Source: Asticcacaulis sp. EMRT-3
GTDB lineage: Bacteria > Pseudomonadota > Alphaproteobacteria > Caulobacterales > Caulobacteraceae
Reading direction: 5' to 3'
Length of the DNA stretch: 64,000 nt
Assembly (NCBI RefSeq): GCF_030027245.1
Contig: NZ_JASERT010000001.1
Span: 579,001 to 643,000 of the forward strand
The position numbers were made by a program, and so were the translations under genes. How positions within the stretch are numbered: the first letter of the stretch is position 1; each line of letters opens with the position of its first letter. Shown piece after piece: positions 52,843 to 62,618 of this stretch. A model generated the notes under the pieces. The model was not told where the DNA came from. It was given only the letters and a program-made list of their open reading frames with translations, and made no database searches.

Positions 52843-53150
52843 TTCTCTCTCCCAGCTTCATGCACGGCCCTGGCCACGGGTGACCACAGATAGTCGATGA
52901 CGCGACGCTTTCCCGTGACCACTTCGAGCGTAGCGCTCATGCCTGCGGACAAAACAGCGCGATGACCACCGACCATCAGGTCCGACTGCGTAAGCTTTAC
53001 ACGTATGGGAAATACCAACCCCCTCTTGTCGTCCACCGTCGCATCCGGCGACACGTATTCGACAACCCCATGAAGCACACCGTAGCGTGTAAATGGAAAT
53101 GCATCAAGCTGGCTGGCCTGGCACAAAACCAGCATCGGGATCAGGCGCAA
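52839..53150 (-). pseudogene. 3' remnant of an HlyD-family membrane fusion protein gene
   Basis: About 103 codons remain. QLDAFPFTRYGVLHGVVEYVSPDA, then PIRVKLTQS, LSAGMSATLEVVTGKRRVIDY and LWSPVARAVHEAGREK are the conserved end of HlyD/PrtE-type adaptors of type I secretion. The N-terminal two thirds (TM helix, coiled coil) are missing; upstream of 53150 the frame gives no HlyD-like sequence. No ABC transporter gene is present, so this is a decayed fragment. Confidence 0.85.
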
Positions 53151-53401
53151 GCCTTCGGTGTTTCGCCGATTATGACGAAGCTGAGTGCGCTTAAATCAGT
53201 CACTATTGAACTTCACCAAAGTGTCACCACATCTGTTGCAACGCCGCATAGTGGGTGAAAAGAGTGGACTTATCCCCTTTTTGTCATGGTTATGACGGCA
53301 AAACCGAAAAGACCCGGTTGAGCCTGTGCGCCCAAGGTTTAAGGTGAGCACATCCGGCGACTGAGTCTTGTAAGGCGGTCTTCCCGCCGCAAGGAGTATC
53401 G

Positions 53402-55792
53402 ATGTTAGATGTTTTGACCATTCCCGTCTTGCCATTGCGCGATATTGTGGTGTTTCCGCATATGGTCGTGCCGTTGTTCGTCGGGCGGGAAAAGTCCGTT
53501 CAGGCGCTGGATGAGGTGATGAAGGGCGACAAGCAGATCCTGCTGGCCACCCAGAAAAATTCCGGCGATGACGATCCGGCCGCCGACGCCATCTATGAAA
53601 TCGGTGTGCTGGCCAATGTGTTGCAGCTTCTGAAGCTGCCCGACGGCACGGTTAAGGTGCTGGTCGAAGGCAAGTCGCGCGCCCGTATCAAGCGCTTTGT
53701 CTCGACCGACGCCTATTATCAGGCCGAGGCCTATGTGCTGGAGCCGACCTCCAGCGCGGGGCCAGACGCCGAGGCGCTGGTGCGCGCGGTATCCGAGCAG
53801 TTCGAGAACTATATCAAGCTCAACAAGAAGATTCCGCCCGAATCCTTGAGCGCCATCGCCGAAATCCACGATGCTGATGTGCTAGCCGATTCGATCGCCG
53901 CCCATCTGGTGGTCAAGATCAGCGAAAAGCAGGCGCTACTGGAGCAACTGGGCGTGGCCAAACGCCTTGAGAAGATTTACGCCCTGATGGAGGGCGAAAT
54001 CTCGGTCTTGCAGGTCGAGAAGAAGATCCGCTCGCGCGTCAAGCGCCAGATGGAGAAGACGCAGCGCGAATATTATCTGAATGAGCAGATGAAGGCCATT
54101 CAGCGCGAACTGGGCGAGCAGGACGAAGGCAAGGACGAGCTGGCCGATCTCGAAAAGAAGATCAAGGCCACCAAGCTTTCCAAGGAGGCCCGCACCAAGG
54201 CGATGGCCGAGCTGAACAAGCTGCGCCATATGAGCCCAATGTCGGCGGAAAGCACGGTTGTGCGCAACTATCTCGACTGGCTGCTGGCCATCCCCTGGGG
54301 CGCGGCCAAGACGAAGCCGATTGATCTGCAAAAGGCCGAGGATATTCTCGAAGCCGACCATTACGGTCTGGACAAGGTCAAGGAGCGCATTCTTGAGCAT
54401 CTGGCCGTGCAAGCGCGCATGGGCACGCTGAAAGGCCCGATCCTGTGCCTTGTCGGGCCTCCGGGCGTCGGCAAGACCTCGCTCGGCAAGAGCATCGCCA
54501 AGGCGACCGGGCGCGAATTCGTGCGCATCAGCTTAGGCGGCGTGCGCGATGAGTCGGAAATCCGCGGTCACCGCCGCACCTATATTGGCTCGATGCCCGG
54601 CAAGATCATCCAGAACATGAAGAAGGTGAAATCGACCAATGCCTTCTTCCTGCTCGATGAAATCGACAAGATGGGCAATGACTGGCGCGGCGATCCGGCT
54701 TCGGCCCTGCTCGAAGTGCTGGATCCGGCGCAGAATTCGACCTTTGCCGACCATTATCTCGAAGTCGATTATGACCTGTCGAAGATCATGTTCGTCACCA
54801 CGGCCAACAGCCTGAACATGTCGCAGCCCTTGCTCGACCGGATGGAGATCATCCGCATCCCCGGCTATACCGAGGATGAAAAGGTCGAAATCGCCAAGCG
54901 TCACGTCCTGCCGAATCTGATGAAGGAACACGGCCTGACCGAGGCGGAGTTCGTGGTGCCGGAAGCGGCGATCCGCGACATCATCCGCTATTACACGCGC
55001 GAGGCCGGCGTGCGTTCGCTGGAGCGCGAGTTGGGCAATCTGGCGCGCAAGACGATCCGTGATCTGGCGCGTGAAAAGGTGGCTTCGATCACCATCGATG
55101 ATGAGCGTCTGGCCAAATATGCCGGTGTGAAGAAATATCACTACGGCGCGACCGACGAAACCGATCAGGTCGGTATCGTCACCGGTCTGGCCTGGACCGA
55201 ATTCGGCGGTGACATCCTCACCATCGAAGCCATCAAAATGCCTGGCAAGGGCCTGATGAAGGTGACCGGCAATCTGAAGGAAGTGATGAAGGAATCCGTT
55301 TCGGCGGCCAATTCCTACGTCAAGGCTCTGGCACCGAAATTCGGTATCCTGCCGCCGGTTTTCGACAAGACCGATGTCCACGTCCACGTGCCCGAAGGCG
55401 CTACGCCCAAGGATGGCCCTTCGGCGGGCGTGGCGATGGCGGTGGCGATGGTGTCGGTGCTGACCGGCATTCCGGTCCGCAAGGATCTGGCCATGACGGG
55501 TGAAATCACCCTGAGGGGCCGCGTCCTGCCGATTGGCGGGCTGAAGGAAAAGCTGCTGGCGGCCCTGCGTTCCGGCATCAAGACCGTGCTGATCCCCAAG
55601 GAAAACGAGAAAGACCTCGTGGAACTGCCCGATAATGTCAAGGCTGGGCTGGAGATCATCCCGGTCGGTCTGGTTGAGGAAGCGCTCGGTCATGCCCTGA
55701 CGCGGCCCCTGACGCCCGTGGACTGGATCGAACCGGTTATCGCCGCGACCGCAACGCCGGTGGATGACGCCGACAGTGCCACGGCGCATTAA
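53402..55792 (+). CDS. lon: ATP-dependent protease Lon
   Basis: 796 residues. The N-terminal substrate domain ([23 protein letters not shown]) is followed by a coiled coil, the AAA+ domain with Walker [10 protein letters not shown] near 352-360 and Walker [10 protein letters not shown], and the protease domain with the catalytic Ser674 in [10 protein letters not shown] and a Lys near 717 ([14 protein letters not shown]). It degrades misfolded and regulatory proteins; in Caulobacter these include DnaA and CcrM. An AAGGAG site precedes the ATG. The gap upstream (53151-53401) is presumed promoter. A terminator follows; HU is next. Confidence 0.98.
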   Translation: MLDVLTIPVLPLRDIVVFPHMVVPLFVGREKSVQALDEVMKGDKQILLATQKNSGDDDPAADAIYEIGVLANVLQLLKLPDGTVKVLVEGKSRARIKRFVSTDAYYQAEAYVLEPTSSAGPDAEALVRAVSEQFENYIKLNKKIPPESLSAIAEIHDADVLADSIAAHLVVKISEKQALLEQLGVAKRLEKIYALMEGEISVLQVEKKIRSRVKRQMEKTQREYYLNEQMKAIQRELGEQDEGKDELADLEKKIKATKLSKEARTKAMAELNKLRHMSPMSAESTVVRNYLDWLLAIPWGAAKTKPIDLQKAEDILEADHYGLDKVKERILEHLAVQARMGTLKGPILCLVGPPGVGKTSLGKSIAKATGREFVRISLGGVRDESEIRGHRRTYIGSMPGKIIQNMKKVKSTNAFFLLDEIDKMGNDWRGDPASALLEVLDPAQNSTFADHYLEVDYDLSKIMFVTTANSLNMSQPLLDRMEIIRIPGYTEDEKVEIAKRHVLPNLMKEHGLTEAEFVVPEAAIRDIIRYYTREAGVRSLERELGNLARKTIRDLAREKVASITIDDERLAKYAGVKKYHYGATDETDQVGIVTGLAWTEFGGDILTIEAIKMPGKGLMKVTGNLKEVMKESVSAANSYVKALAPKFGILPPVFDKTDVHVHVPEGATPKDGPSAGVAMAVAMVSVLTGIPVRKDLAMTGEITLRGRVLPIGGLKEKLLAALRSGIKTVLIPKENEKDLVELPDNVKAGLEIIPVGLVEEALGHALTRPLTPVDWIEPVIAATATPVDDADSATAH

Positions 55793-55815
55793 GCCGGGGC
55801 CCAACACCGCTAAAG

Positions 55816-55845
55816 AAGCCCGCCGCATCCGTGGCGGGCTTTTTT
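55816..55845 (+). terminator. Rho-independent terminator of lon
   Basis: Stem AAGCCCGCC (55816-55824) with GGCGGGCTT (55833-55841), 8-nt loop, then a T run to 55845. Confidence 0.9.
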
Positions 55846-56156
55846 GTGTGCGCCCGAATCAGGGCTGCGTTTTGTGGATTTGAGTCCTTATGGCGTAAGG
55901 AGCGGGTGGGTTTTGCGGCGAAATGGTCGTTTCAATATGAAACAAAAGCCGGCAAATATGTGCAAAAGGATCGAAAATAGGCGCAAACCCTTTAAAAAAC
56001 ACGGTTTGCAGCGCAGCAATCGCCATTTCTGTTTTGACCTTCCATAAATTTTGTAGTCTCTATCACGTTCACCCACTGACGACTCAAGGCATTGCCGGCG
56101 TGCAGAGGGGATGAGCTGAAGCGAACCACCCGATGCCGGGTAAGGGAGAGAAACTG
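55846..56156. other. Promoter region of the HU gene
   Basis: 311 bp of rather AT-rich sequence with no convincing gene. TTTTGACCTTCC near 56033 and TTGTAGTC about 14 bp further on could be part of a promoter, but the spacing is not canonical and I do not call it. GGGAGAG is the HU ribosome-binding site. Confidence 0.45.
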
Positions 56157-56432
56157 ATGACGAAAGCTGAACTCGTGGCCGCCATTGCCGATCAGGGCGG
56201 TCTGACGAAAGATCAAGCCAAGAAGGCCCTCGACGCCTTCACCGACAGCGTGGTCGGTGCCCTCAAAAAAGGCGACGACGTACGCCTTGTTGGCTTTGGC
56301 ACCTTCCTGGCCGTCAAGCGCGAAGCTGGCACGGCCCGTAATCCGCGCACCGGTGAAACCGTGCAGCGCGCGGCCAGTGTCACGGCGCGTTTCCGCGTCG
56401 GTGAAGGCCTGAAGGGCGCGCTGAACAGCTAA
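56157..56432 (+). CDS. hup: HU-family DNA-binding protein
   Basis: 91 residues from the ATG at 56157 (MTKAELVAAIADQGGL), after GGGAGAG; an upstream ATG at 56133 is disfavoured. VRLVGFGTFLAVKREAGTARNPRTGE is the HU beta-arm signature. HU dimers bend DNA and help chromosome compaction. lon-hup order is widespread in Proteobacteria. Length is normal. Confidence 0.96.
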   Translation: MTKAELVAAIADQGGLTKDQAKKALDAFTDSVVGALKKGDDVRLVGFGTFLAVKREAGTARNPRTGETVQRAASVTARFRVGEGLKGALNS

Positions 56433-56498
56433 GATCAGGCTGTGCAGACCATGATGTGTTGCTTTTCCGGCAGCGCCTCTTGGACGTCAAAAAGTTTT

Positions 56499-56548
56499 AG
56501 AGGCGTTTCTGTCAGGGCGATTTGTTGGCCCGAAGCGGAAACGCCTCT
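56499..56548. repeat. 11-bp inverted repeat after the HU gene
   Basis: AGAGGCGTTTC (56499-56509) and GAAACGCCTCT (56538-56548), 28-nt spacer, between HU and tRNA-Val. It may form a long hairpin; there is no T run, so no terminator is claimed. Confidence 0.5.
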
Positions 56549-56596
56549 TGACTTATGGGGGGCAGGTTGGCACATCGTCCGCTCCCACCGCAAAGG

Positions 56597-56672
56597 GGGC
56601 GATTAGCTCAGCTGGCAGAGCGGCTCGTTTACACCGAGTAGGTCGGCGGTTCGATCCCGTCATCGCCCACCA
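56597..56672 (+). tRNA. tRNA-Val (anticodon UAC)
   Basis: 76 nt with CCA encoded. Acceptor GGGCGAT/ATCGCCC, D arm GCTC...GAGC, anticodon stem GCTCG/CGAGT with loop TTTACAC (anticodon TAC), T arm GGCGG/CCGTC with TTCGATC loop. It forms the left border of the mobile region. Confidence 0.95.
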
Positions 56673-56762
56673 ACTATCTGATTCTATTGAACATTCTCAA
56701 TATTTTCACGAAATTGACCCATCTTTTGACACCAAACTGGTTCACCAGACGGTCTTAGAACA

Positions 56763-56791
56763 GTCAAATTCACCATTAGAATCAAATACTA
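56763..56791. repeat. Left member of an inverted flanking repeat
   Basis: GTCAAATTCACCATTAGAAT and the following CAAATACTA match, inverted and with a few changes, 61519-61547 at the other end of the mobile region. Both lie between a tRNA-Val 3' end and an IS256 end. Confidence 0.6.
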
Positions 56792-56800
56792 AGGCATGCA

Positions 56801-57876
56801 GATCGTGCCCCAGGGCGTGGTGTAATTGAGCGCTTGGCATCAATGACTTCCGGACAGGTCCAGGCTTTTATCAGTTTGCCACGGCGGGCATGCTGATAAG
56901 CGGATCATCGCTGAGTTGTGCGATGGTTTCAAGGGTAATGTAGCGCCCGCGCTGAACCGCCCATTCATCGTTCTGTTCGAGCAAGATGGCGCCGACCAGT
57001 CTGGTGATGGCATCGTCGTTTGGGAAGATGCCCACGACATCGCAGCGACGCTTGATTTCGCCATTGAGCCGTTCAATGGGGTTGGTTGAGTGCAGCTTGA
57101 TGCGGTGTTCCTTCGGGAAGGTCATATAGGCCAGGACATCGTGCTCAGCCTCGTCCATGATCGTGGCCAGCTTTGGCATTTTGGGCCTGAGCTGGTCGGC
57201 GACGTTTCGCCATTGGGTACTCGCCGTTTCCGCCGTCTCCTGGGCGAAGGCCGTGCCGATGAAGGCAGAGACGACGCGTCGCCCGCTCTTGCCGGCATGG
57301 GCGCAGACATTGCGCATGAAGTGAACACGGCAGCGCTGCCAGGTGGCGTTGAGAACCTTGGAGACGGCACCCTTGATGCCGATGTGGGCATCAGAGACCA
57401 CAAGTTTGACACCACGCAGGCCCCGGCGTGTCAGGTTGCGCAGGAACTCTGCCCAGATCGGTTCGGCTTCCGAGGTGCCGACCTCCATGCCCAGCACTTC
57501 ACGCCTGCCGTCGCTGTTGACGCCAACGCAGATGATGACGGCGACCGAGACGATACGGCCGCCCCGGCGCACCTTCAGATACGTAGCGTCAATCCAGATG
57601 TATGGCCATTCCCCTTCAATGGGGCGGTTCAGGAAAGCCTTCACACGGTCATCGATCTCTTCGCACAGCCGACTGACCTGACTCTTGGAGATGCCGCTCA
57701 TCCCCATCGCCTTGACCAAATCATCGACAGAGCGCGTCGAGATACCCTGAACGTAAGCCTCCTGGATCACAGCCGTCAGTGCCTTCTCGGCCATGCGCCT
57801 GGGCTCCAGGAAACCCGGGAAGTAACTGCCTTTACGAAGCTTCGGGATCCGAAGCTCGACCGTGCCTGCGCGTGTT
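56801..57876 (-). mobile_element. IS256-family element, copy 1, truncated by IS3
   Basis: The right end GATCGTGCCCCAGGGCGTGG at 56801 is the reverse complement of the end of the intact copy 2 at 61478. The element runs to 57876, where the IS3 begins; the part coding for the N-terminal quarter of the transposase and the left terminal repeat are missing. Confidence 0.9.
56871..57876 (-). pseudogene. IS256-family transposase, N-terminally truncated
   Basis: About 335 codons, nearly identical to residues 65-399 of the intact copy at 60209 (differences include ISMPAVAN for LSMPAVAN). The DDE residues are kept: [18 protein letters not shown] and [13 protein letters not shown]. The break occurs at the codons for TRAGTVELR, directly at the IS3 terminal repeat. 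It cannot make a full transposase. Confidence 0.92.
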
Positions 57877-57913
57877 TGGACTTGCCCGGAAAAAGTGGAG
57901 AGCGAACCGGGTT

Positions 57914-58783
57914 TTAGGCAGCCAGCTTGAGAGCGGTGCTCTCGAACTGGATGGGGCTCATATAGCCTAAGGCGGAATGCCTTCGGCGTGGGTTGTAGAA
58001 GCCGTCGATATATTGGGATATCTCGGCTTCTGCCTGCTGGCGGGATCTGTAGGCCGTCCGCCATATCAGCTCGGATTTGATGGTCTTGAACACCGTCTCG
58101 ACCATCGCATTGTCATAACAGTTGCCCTTGCCCGACATGGACAGGATAAAGCCTCGGCCCGTCAAGAGCTTTTGGTAGGCCTCGGAACAATATTGGCTGC
58201 CGCGGTCGGAGTGGTGAATAACGCCACGCGGCGGTCTGCGTATGGCGATGGCGCGTTGCAGGGCATTGAGGGCAAGATCCTTCTTCAACCGGTCGCTGAC
58301 CGACCAGCCGATAATCCGGCGGGAATAAAGATCGAGCACGATCGCCAGGTAAAGCCAACCCTCCGCCGTCCAGATATAGCTGATATCGACACCCCATTTC
58401 TGGTCAGGCGCTGACGCCTCAAAGTCCTGATCCAGAATATTGGGCGCCACAGGCCCGCCATGATGGCTGTCGGTCGTTTTCTTATAACGCCTTGTCTGCA
58501 AGGCCTTCAAACCGTTGTCGCGCATCAGACGGGCAACGCGATGGCGCCCGACCTCGACGCCGTCTTCCTGCAATTCGACCGTCATACGCGGGCTGCCATA
58601 GGTTTCATGCGACGTGGCGAACTGCGACCGGATATGCGCCAGAAGCACCAGGTCATCCTTCTGACGACGGCTGGGCGCACGGCCCTTCCAGGCGTAAAAG
58701 CCGCTCATGCTGACGCCGAACAGGGCGCAACTGCGGCGGACAGGAACGGTGGCCTTCTCCGCATCGATGACCCGAAATATCAT
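57914..58783 (-). CDS. IS3-family transposase OrfB (DDE integrase domain)
   Basis: 289 residues. An HTH_21-like start ([23 protein letters not shown]) precedes the rve core: [23 protein letters not shown] (first Asp), [12 protein letters not shown] (second Asp) and [15 protein letters not shown] (Glu). It is expressed as an OrfAB fusion by -1 frameshift in most IS3 elements; the stop of orfA overlaps the start here by 4 nt. Confidence 0.95.
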   Translation of the reverse strand: MIFRVIDAEKATVPVRRSCALFGVSMSGFYAWKGRAPSRRQKDDLVLLAHIRSQFATSHETYGSPRMTVELQEDGVEVGRHRVARLMRDNGLKALQTRRYKKTTDSHHGGPVAPNILDQDFEASAPDQKWGVDISYIWTAEGWLYLAIVLDLYSRRIIGWSVSDRLKKDLALNALQRAIAIRRPPRGVIHHSDRGSQYCSEAYQKLLTGRGFILSMSGKGNCYDNAMVETVFKTIKSELIWRTAYRSRQQAEAEISQYIDGFYNPRRRHSALGYMSPIQFESTALKLAA

Positions 58784-59094
58784 TTCGTGGTCTCCCGCGC
58801 GAAGAAGGCGGCTGCTTTTTTTAGAAGGTCGCGCTCCTGGCGCAAAATCTCATTCTCTTTGCGAAGCCGCGCCAGCTCCTTGCTGACGTCTGAGTGCGGC
58901 CCCGACAAAAGATCGGCCTCCCGATGTTGCGTCAGCCAGCGCGTCAGCGTCGATTTTCCAATACCCAGATCTTCTGCAATTGCGGCAACAGATCGGCCAC
59001 TCGTCTCAACAAGACGCACAGCCTCAGCACGGAACTCCGGCGTCACACCAGCATGGCGACCACGCCCGCCTAATGTCTTCTTCTCGTCCTTCAT
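58780..59094 (-). CDS. IS3-family transposase OrfA (HTH)
   Basis: 104 residues. The HTH_Tnp_1 part is FRAEAVRLVETSGRSVAAIA with IGKSTLTRWLTQ; a leucine zipper follows (ELARLRKENEILRQERDLLKK). A run of seven A on the coding strand (58816-58822) within codons for LLKK is a likely slippery site for the -1 frameshift into orfB. Confidence 0.93.
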   Translation of the reverse strand: MKDEKKTLGGRGRHAGVTPEFRAEAVRLVETSGRSVAAIAEDLGIGKSTLTRWLTQHREADLLSGPHSDVSKELARLRKENEILRQERDLLKKAAAFFARETTK

Positions 59095-59152
59095 GGATCA
59101 AACTCCTAGCAAATTTTAGAAGTTCGCTCTCCACTTTTTTCGGGCAAGTCCA

Positions 59153-60051
59153 TTTCGAAAATGGATCGCTATAATAACCCGTGGTGCTAAGCGTCAGTTC
59201 CGGGAAGAGTTTCTTGCCGTGTTTGCGGTGCTGGTCAGACACATAATCCAAAAATCCGAGTCCAATGAGCTTGGCGTGGATCGGCACGATCCGGCGGCTG
59301 CTCATCGTCTTAAGCTTCTTGTCGTCGCGCCCTCGAACGCATTCGGTGTTGACCGAGAAGCAGGCTATTCCGTCGATTTCTTTCACATCTTTAAGATCAA
59401 GCTGGCATATTTCGTTTAGTCGCATTCCACTGAACAACGCGATAAGTGGAATCCAGAAGCGACCACGCCGTGGCCGAGCCTGCCCCGGAATGTGGTAGCC
59501 AGCCTCGTCATCGCGACATCCCCGATAAAGTGGGGCGTTGAAAATGCGGGTCAGTTGCTCTGGGCTGAATGGGTGTCGTTTGTCACGGGGATGAACGTCA
59601 TCTTTAACTTGTAGCCCCCGGAACGGATTGCGATCCACCAGTCCTTCGTTGATTGCGAAGTTCACCAACGTGGAAAGCTTGATGATGTAATCATTCACCG
59701 ACTTTGGACTGAGAAGGGCATACCTACCAGTGCGCCCCTTCTCGGCGGCTTGCCGAAAATCCAAACGCGGAAAGCGCTTCTTTGCGTTTGACGGCACCCA
59801 TTTTAACGTCGCGATGATGTCTCTGGCGGATTGTCGGTCATAGTCGGTGATGACCTTGTTCTTGCCTTGTACAGCCTCAGCCAATTCGACAGCATTCCAA
59901 TAGCCCGACGCCGCTTTCTCTGACCGGTTCTTGGTGGGATCGGACAAGAAAACCTCGCAGACCTCTCGCAAAGTCTTGCCGGTAGGCTTGGGGACGAAGC
60001 TGGCAGGGGCGGGGGCTACTACCGGATCAGGAGCCGCAGCAGGCGGAGTAG
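59153..60051 (-). pseudogene. Tyrosine-recombinase (integrase) fragment, cut at both ends
   Basis: About 300 codons. The N-terminal SAM-like domain (LREVCEVFLSDPTKNRSEKA, YIIKLSTLVNFAINEGLVDRN) and the first part of the catalytic domain (PLIALFSGMRLNEICQL with the first Arg) are present. The C-terminal HxxR and Tyr boxes are lost where the IS3 begins, and the N-terminus is open up to the IS256 copy 2 border at 60051. It is a relic of a phage or island integrase and should be inactive. Confidence 0.9.
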
Positions 60052-61478
60052 GTCGTGTCCCAGCGAGTGGTGTAACTGGGTAAGAGCGTAGCGCATGGCT
60101 CGCCGCCCATTCAAAAGGGCAAAGCGAGCCTTAGCGTAGCGGGTTGGTCATCAGTGATTTTCGGATAGGTTTGGGTTGCGACACTCATTCCAGAACGAAA
60201 GAACACCGATGACCGACGATATGATGGCCCTGAAAGGGCTTGTTGAAAAGACCTCAGACAGCGATTTGTTGCGCGACATGATCAGCTTCACGGCTGAACG
60301 CTTGATGGCATTGGAAGTGAGCGGCATGACCGGTGCCGGCTACCATGAGAAAACCGGCGACCGGCTGGTCCAGCGCAACGGCTATCGTGACCGAGACTGG
60401 GAAACACGCGCAGGCACGGTCGAGCTTCGGATCCCGAAGCTTCGTAAAGGCAGTTACTTCCCGGGTTTCCTGGAGCCCAGGCGCATGGCCGAGAAGGCAC
60501 TGACGGCTGTGATCCAGGAGGCTTACGTTCAGGGTATCTCGACGCGCTCTGTCGATGATCTGGTCAAGGCGATGGGGATGAGCGGCATCTCCAAGAGTCA
60601 GGTCAGTCGGCTGTGCGAAGAGATCGATGACCGTGTGAAGGCTTTCCTGAACCGCCCCATTGAAGGGGAATGGCCATACATCTGGATTGACGCTACGTAT
60701 CTGAAGGTGCGCCGGGGCGGCCGTATCGTCTCGGTCGCCGTCATCATCTGCGTTGGCGTCAACAGCGACGGCAGGCGTGAAGTGCTGGGCATGGAGGTCG
60801 GCACCTCGGAAGCCGAACCGATCTGGGCAGAGTTCCTGCGCAACCTGACACGCCGGGGCCTGCGTGGTGTCAAACTTGTGGTCTCTGATGCCCACATCGG
60901 GATCAAGGGTGCCGTCTCCAAGGTTCTCAACGCCACCTGGCAGCGCTGCCGTGTTCACTTCATGCGCAATGTCTGCGCCCATGCCGGCAAGAGCGGGCGA
61001 CGCGTCGTCTCTGCCTTCATCGGCACGGCCTTCGCCCAGGAGACGGCGGAAACGGCGAGTACCCAATGGCGAAACGTCGCCGACCAGCTCAGGCCCAAAA
61101 TGCCAAAGCTGGCCACGATCATGGACGAGGCTGAGCACGATGTCCTGGCCTATATGACCTTCCCGAAGGAACACCGCATCAAGCTGCACTCAACCAACCC
61201 CATTGAACGGCTCAATGGCGAAATCAAGCGTCGCTGCGATGTCGTGGGCATCTTCCCAAACGACGATGCCATCACCAGACTGGTCGGCGCCATCCTGCTC
61301 GAACAAAATGACGAATGGGCGGTTCAGCGCGGACGCTACATTACCCTTGAAACCATCGCACAACTCAGCGATGATCCACTTCTCAGCATGCCAGCCGTGG
61401 CAAACTGAGCGAAACCCGGACCTGTCCGGAAGTCATTGATGCCAAGCGCTCAATTACACCACGCCCTGGGGCACGATC
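60052..61478 (+). mobile_element. IS256-family element, copy 2, complete
   Basis: About 1427 bp. Imperfect terminal inverted repeats: left GTCGTGTCCCAGCGAGTGG and, as reverse complement, right ATCGTGCCCCAGGGCGTGG, continuing TGTAA. It carries one intact transposase gene. An 8-9 bp target duplication, usual for IS256, is not seen, in line with later rearrangement. Confidence 0.9.
60209..61408 (+). CDS. IS256-family transposase, intact
   Basis: 399 residues from the ATG at 60209 ([16 protein letters not shown]). The Transposase_mut domain: [36 protein letters not shown] (first Asp), [15 protein letters not shown] (second Asp), CRVHFMRNV, and [20 protein letters not shown] (Glu). Length is normal. 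Inverted relative to copy 1, so the two can recombine to flip the 2.2 kb between them. Confidence 0.95.
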   Translation: MTDDMMALKGLVEKTSDSDLLRDMISFTAERLMALEVSGMTGAGYHEKTGDRLVQRNGYRDRDWETRAGTVELRIPKLRKGSYFPGFLEPRRMAEKALTAVIQEAYVQGISTRSVDDLVKAMGMSGISKSQVSRLCEEIDDRVKAFLNRPIEGEWPYIWIDATYLKVRRGGRIVSVAVIICVGVNSDGRREVLGMEVGTSEAEPIWAEFLRNLTRRGLRGVKLVVSDAHIGIKGAVSKVLNATWQRCRVHFMRNVCAHAGKSGRRVVSAFIGTAFAQETAETASTQWRNVADQLRPKMPKLATIMDEAEHDVLAYMTFPKEHRIKLHSTNPIERLNGEIKRRCDVVGIFPNDDAITRLVGAILLEQNDEWAVQRGRYITLETIAQLSDDPLLSMPAVAN

Positions 61479-61518
61479 CAGAATCGGTACAAAAAATCGG
61501 TACAGCAGAAAGGCTGTT

Positions 61519-61547
61519 AGTTGTTGATTCTAATGATGAATTTTGAC
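61519..61547. repeat. Right member of an inverted flanking repeat
   Basis: TAGTTGTTGATTCTAATGAT and the following GAATTTTGAC are the inverted counterpart of 56763-56791. Identity is high over about 30 bp. Confidence 0.6.
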
Positions 61548-61627
61548 ATTTCGGATCATCGAATTGGAACACTTCACCAGCACAACAGTCGAGATTATGG
61601 ACTGAGAGCGTTGGGTATGGATGATTA

Positions 61628-61650
61628 AAACCGTTAAAAAGCAACGGTTT
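61628..61650 (-). terminator. Probable terminator of tRNA-Val (CAC)
   Basis: 8-bp stem AAACCGTT (61628-61635) with AACGGTTT (61643-61650). On the minus strand it is followed by TTTTAAT. It lies 31 bp beyond the tRNA 3' end. Confidence 0.5.
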
Positions 61651-61681
61651 GAGATCATGGATTTCGATTGTTGGGGGGAAA

Positions 61682-61756
61682 TGGTGGACGTGACAGGGAT
61701 TGAACCTGTGACCCTTCGCGTGTGAAGCGAATGCTCTCCCGCTGAGCTACACGTCC
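61682..61756 (-). tRNA. tRNA-Val (anticodon CAC)
   Basis: 75 nt with CCA encoded, minus strand. Acceptor GGACGTG/CACGTCC, D arm GCTC...GAGC, anticodon stem TTCGC/GCGAA with loop TTCACAC (anticodon CAC), T arm with GGTTCAATCC. It faces the tRNA-Val (UAC) at 56597; together they border the mobile region. Confidence 0.95.
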
Positions 61757-61848
61757 GTACCAATTTCGCGGGCCATTCCACAGAAACCGGAATGGCGGCG
61801 GGGAGGCGTGCTATTAGCGTGGCGGGCCTGCGCTGGCAAGACGGAATT

Positions 61849-62532
61849 TCAGGAAATTGTGGAAACCAGCCGCGCCACGGCGGCGGGCAGGTCGCGGAAA
61901 TGGTCGAGCAGGGCGTCGGGCCGCAGTTCAGCCAGCGGGCGTTCGCTATAGCCATGCGTGAAGAGGATCGACGGCACCTTGGCGTTGCGCGCCGTCATAT
62001 GGTCGGTTTCGGAATCGCCGATCATGATGACACGGTTCATATCACCGCCCATTTCGCTGACAGCGGCGATCAGGTGATCGGGTGAGGGCTTCTTGTTGGG
62101 CACGGTGTCGGCCCCTTTGATGGCACCGAAGCGACCGGCCAGTCCCATGCGCGTCAGCAGCTCAACTGCCAGATAGGTGTGCTTATTGGTGCAGACACAA
62201 AAACGCGCGCCCGCGGCTTCCAGCGCGTCGAGCGCCGCTTCCATGCCGTCATAGGGCCGGGTCAGTTCGTCGATATGGCGCTCATAATGCTTAAGCATCA
62301 GCTCTAACAGCGGCCCCTCTTGTTCGGGGGCCAGAGGCGCACCGGCCAGGGCGAAGGCGCGGCGCAACAACTCCATCGCGCCCCGGCCGATCAGCGGGCG
62401 GGCATCGTCGAGTTTATAGGGTTCGACGCCCTGTTCGTGCAGCACCTTGTTGAGCGCGCTGATAATGTCGGGGGCGCTGTCCACCAGCGTGCCGTCCAGA
62501 TCGAAGGCGAGACTATAGCCGCTCAGGTTCAT
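61849..62532 (-). CDS. gph: Phosphoglycolate phosphatase-type HAD hydrolase
   Basis: 227 residues from the ATG at 62532 ([18 protein letters not shown]); ATG codons at 62559 and 62568 are alternatives and none has a strong site. HAD motif I is [15 protein letters not shown], motif [11 protein letters not shown], and motif [14 protein letters not shown]. The C1 helical cap has [16 protein letters not shown]. It removes phosphate from 2-phosphoglycolate formed during DNA repair; related HADs have other substrates. Divergent from glmU with 86 bp between starts. Confidence 0.88.
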   Translation of the reverse strand: MNLSGYSLAFDLDGTLVDSAPDIISALNKVLHEQGVEPYKLDDARPLIGRGAMELLRRAFALAGAPLAPEQEGPLLELMLKHYERHIDELTRPYDGMEAALDALEAAGARFCVCTNKHTYLAVELLTRMGLAGRFGAIKGADTVPNKKPSPDHLIAAVSEMGGDMNRVIMIGDSETDHMTARNAKVPSILFTHGYSERPLAELRPDALLDHFRDLPAAVARLVSTIS

Positions 62533-62618
62533 TTTTGTCGAAACTTTCAAGTTTGCCATCGAATTCATGTTCCGTTTGGGCTAAATCGGCCTGTCCCGCA
62601 ACCCAAAGAGTCGCAGTC

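Larger units (their letters stand above)
57877..59152 (-). mobile_element. IS3-family insertion sequence, complete
   Basis: 1276 bp with terminal inverted repeats TGGACTTGCCCGGAAAAAGT (57877 on) and TGGACTTGCCCGAAAAAAGT (reverse complement, from 59152), continuing as GGAGAGCGAAC. It carries orfA and orfB. No 3-bp target duplication joins the flanks (GTT and TTT), because the left flank is IS256 and the right flank is an integrase fragment: a deletion or recombination followed insertion. Confidence 0.92.

Noticed and set aside
57090-57917. Antisense frame over the IS256 transposase, repeated at 60254-61189
   Set aside because: It is duplicated only because the two IS copies are; composition is that of a shadow frame.
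58460-59119. 219-codon plus-strand frame across the IS3
   Set aside because: Antisense to OrfA and OrfB; the IS3 genes and terminal repeats explain the segment.
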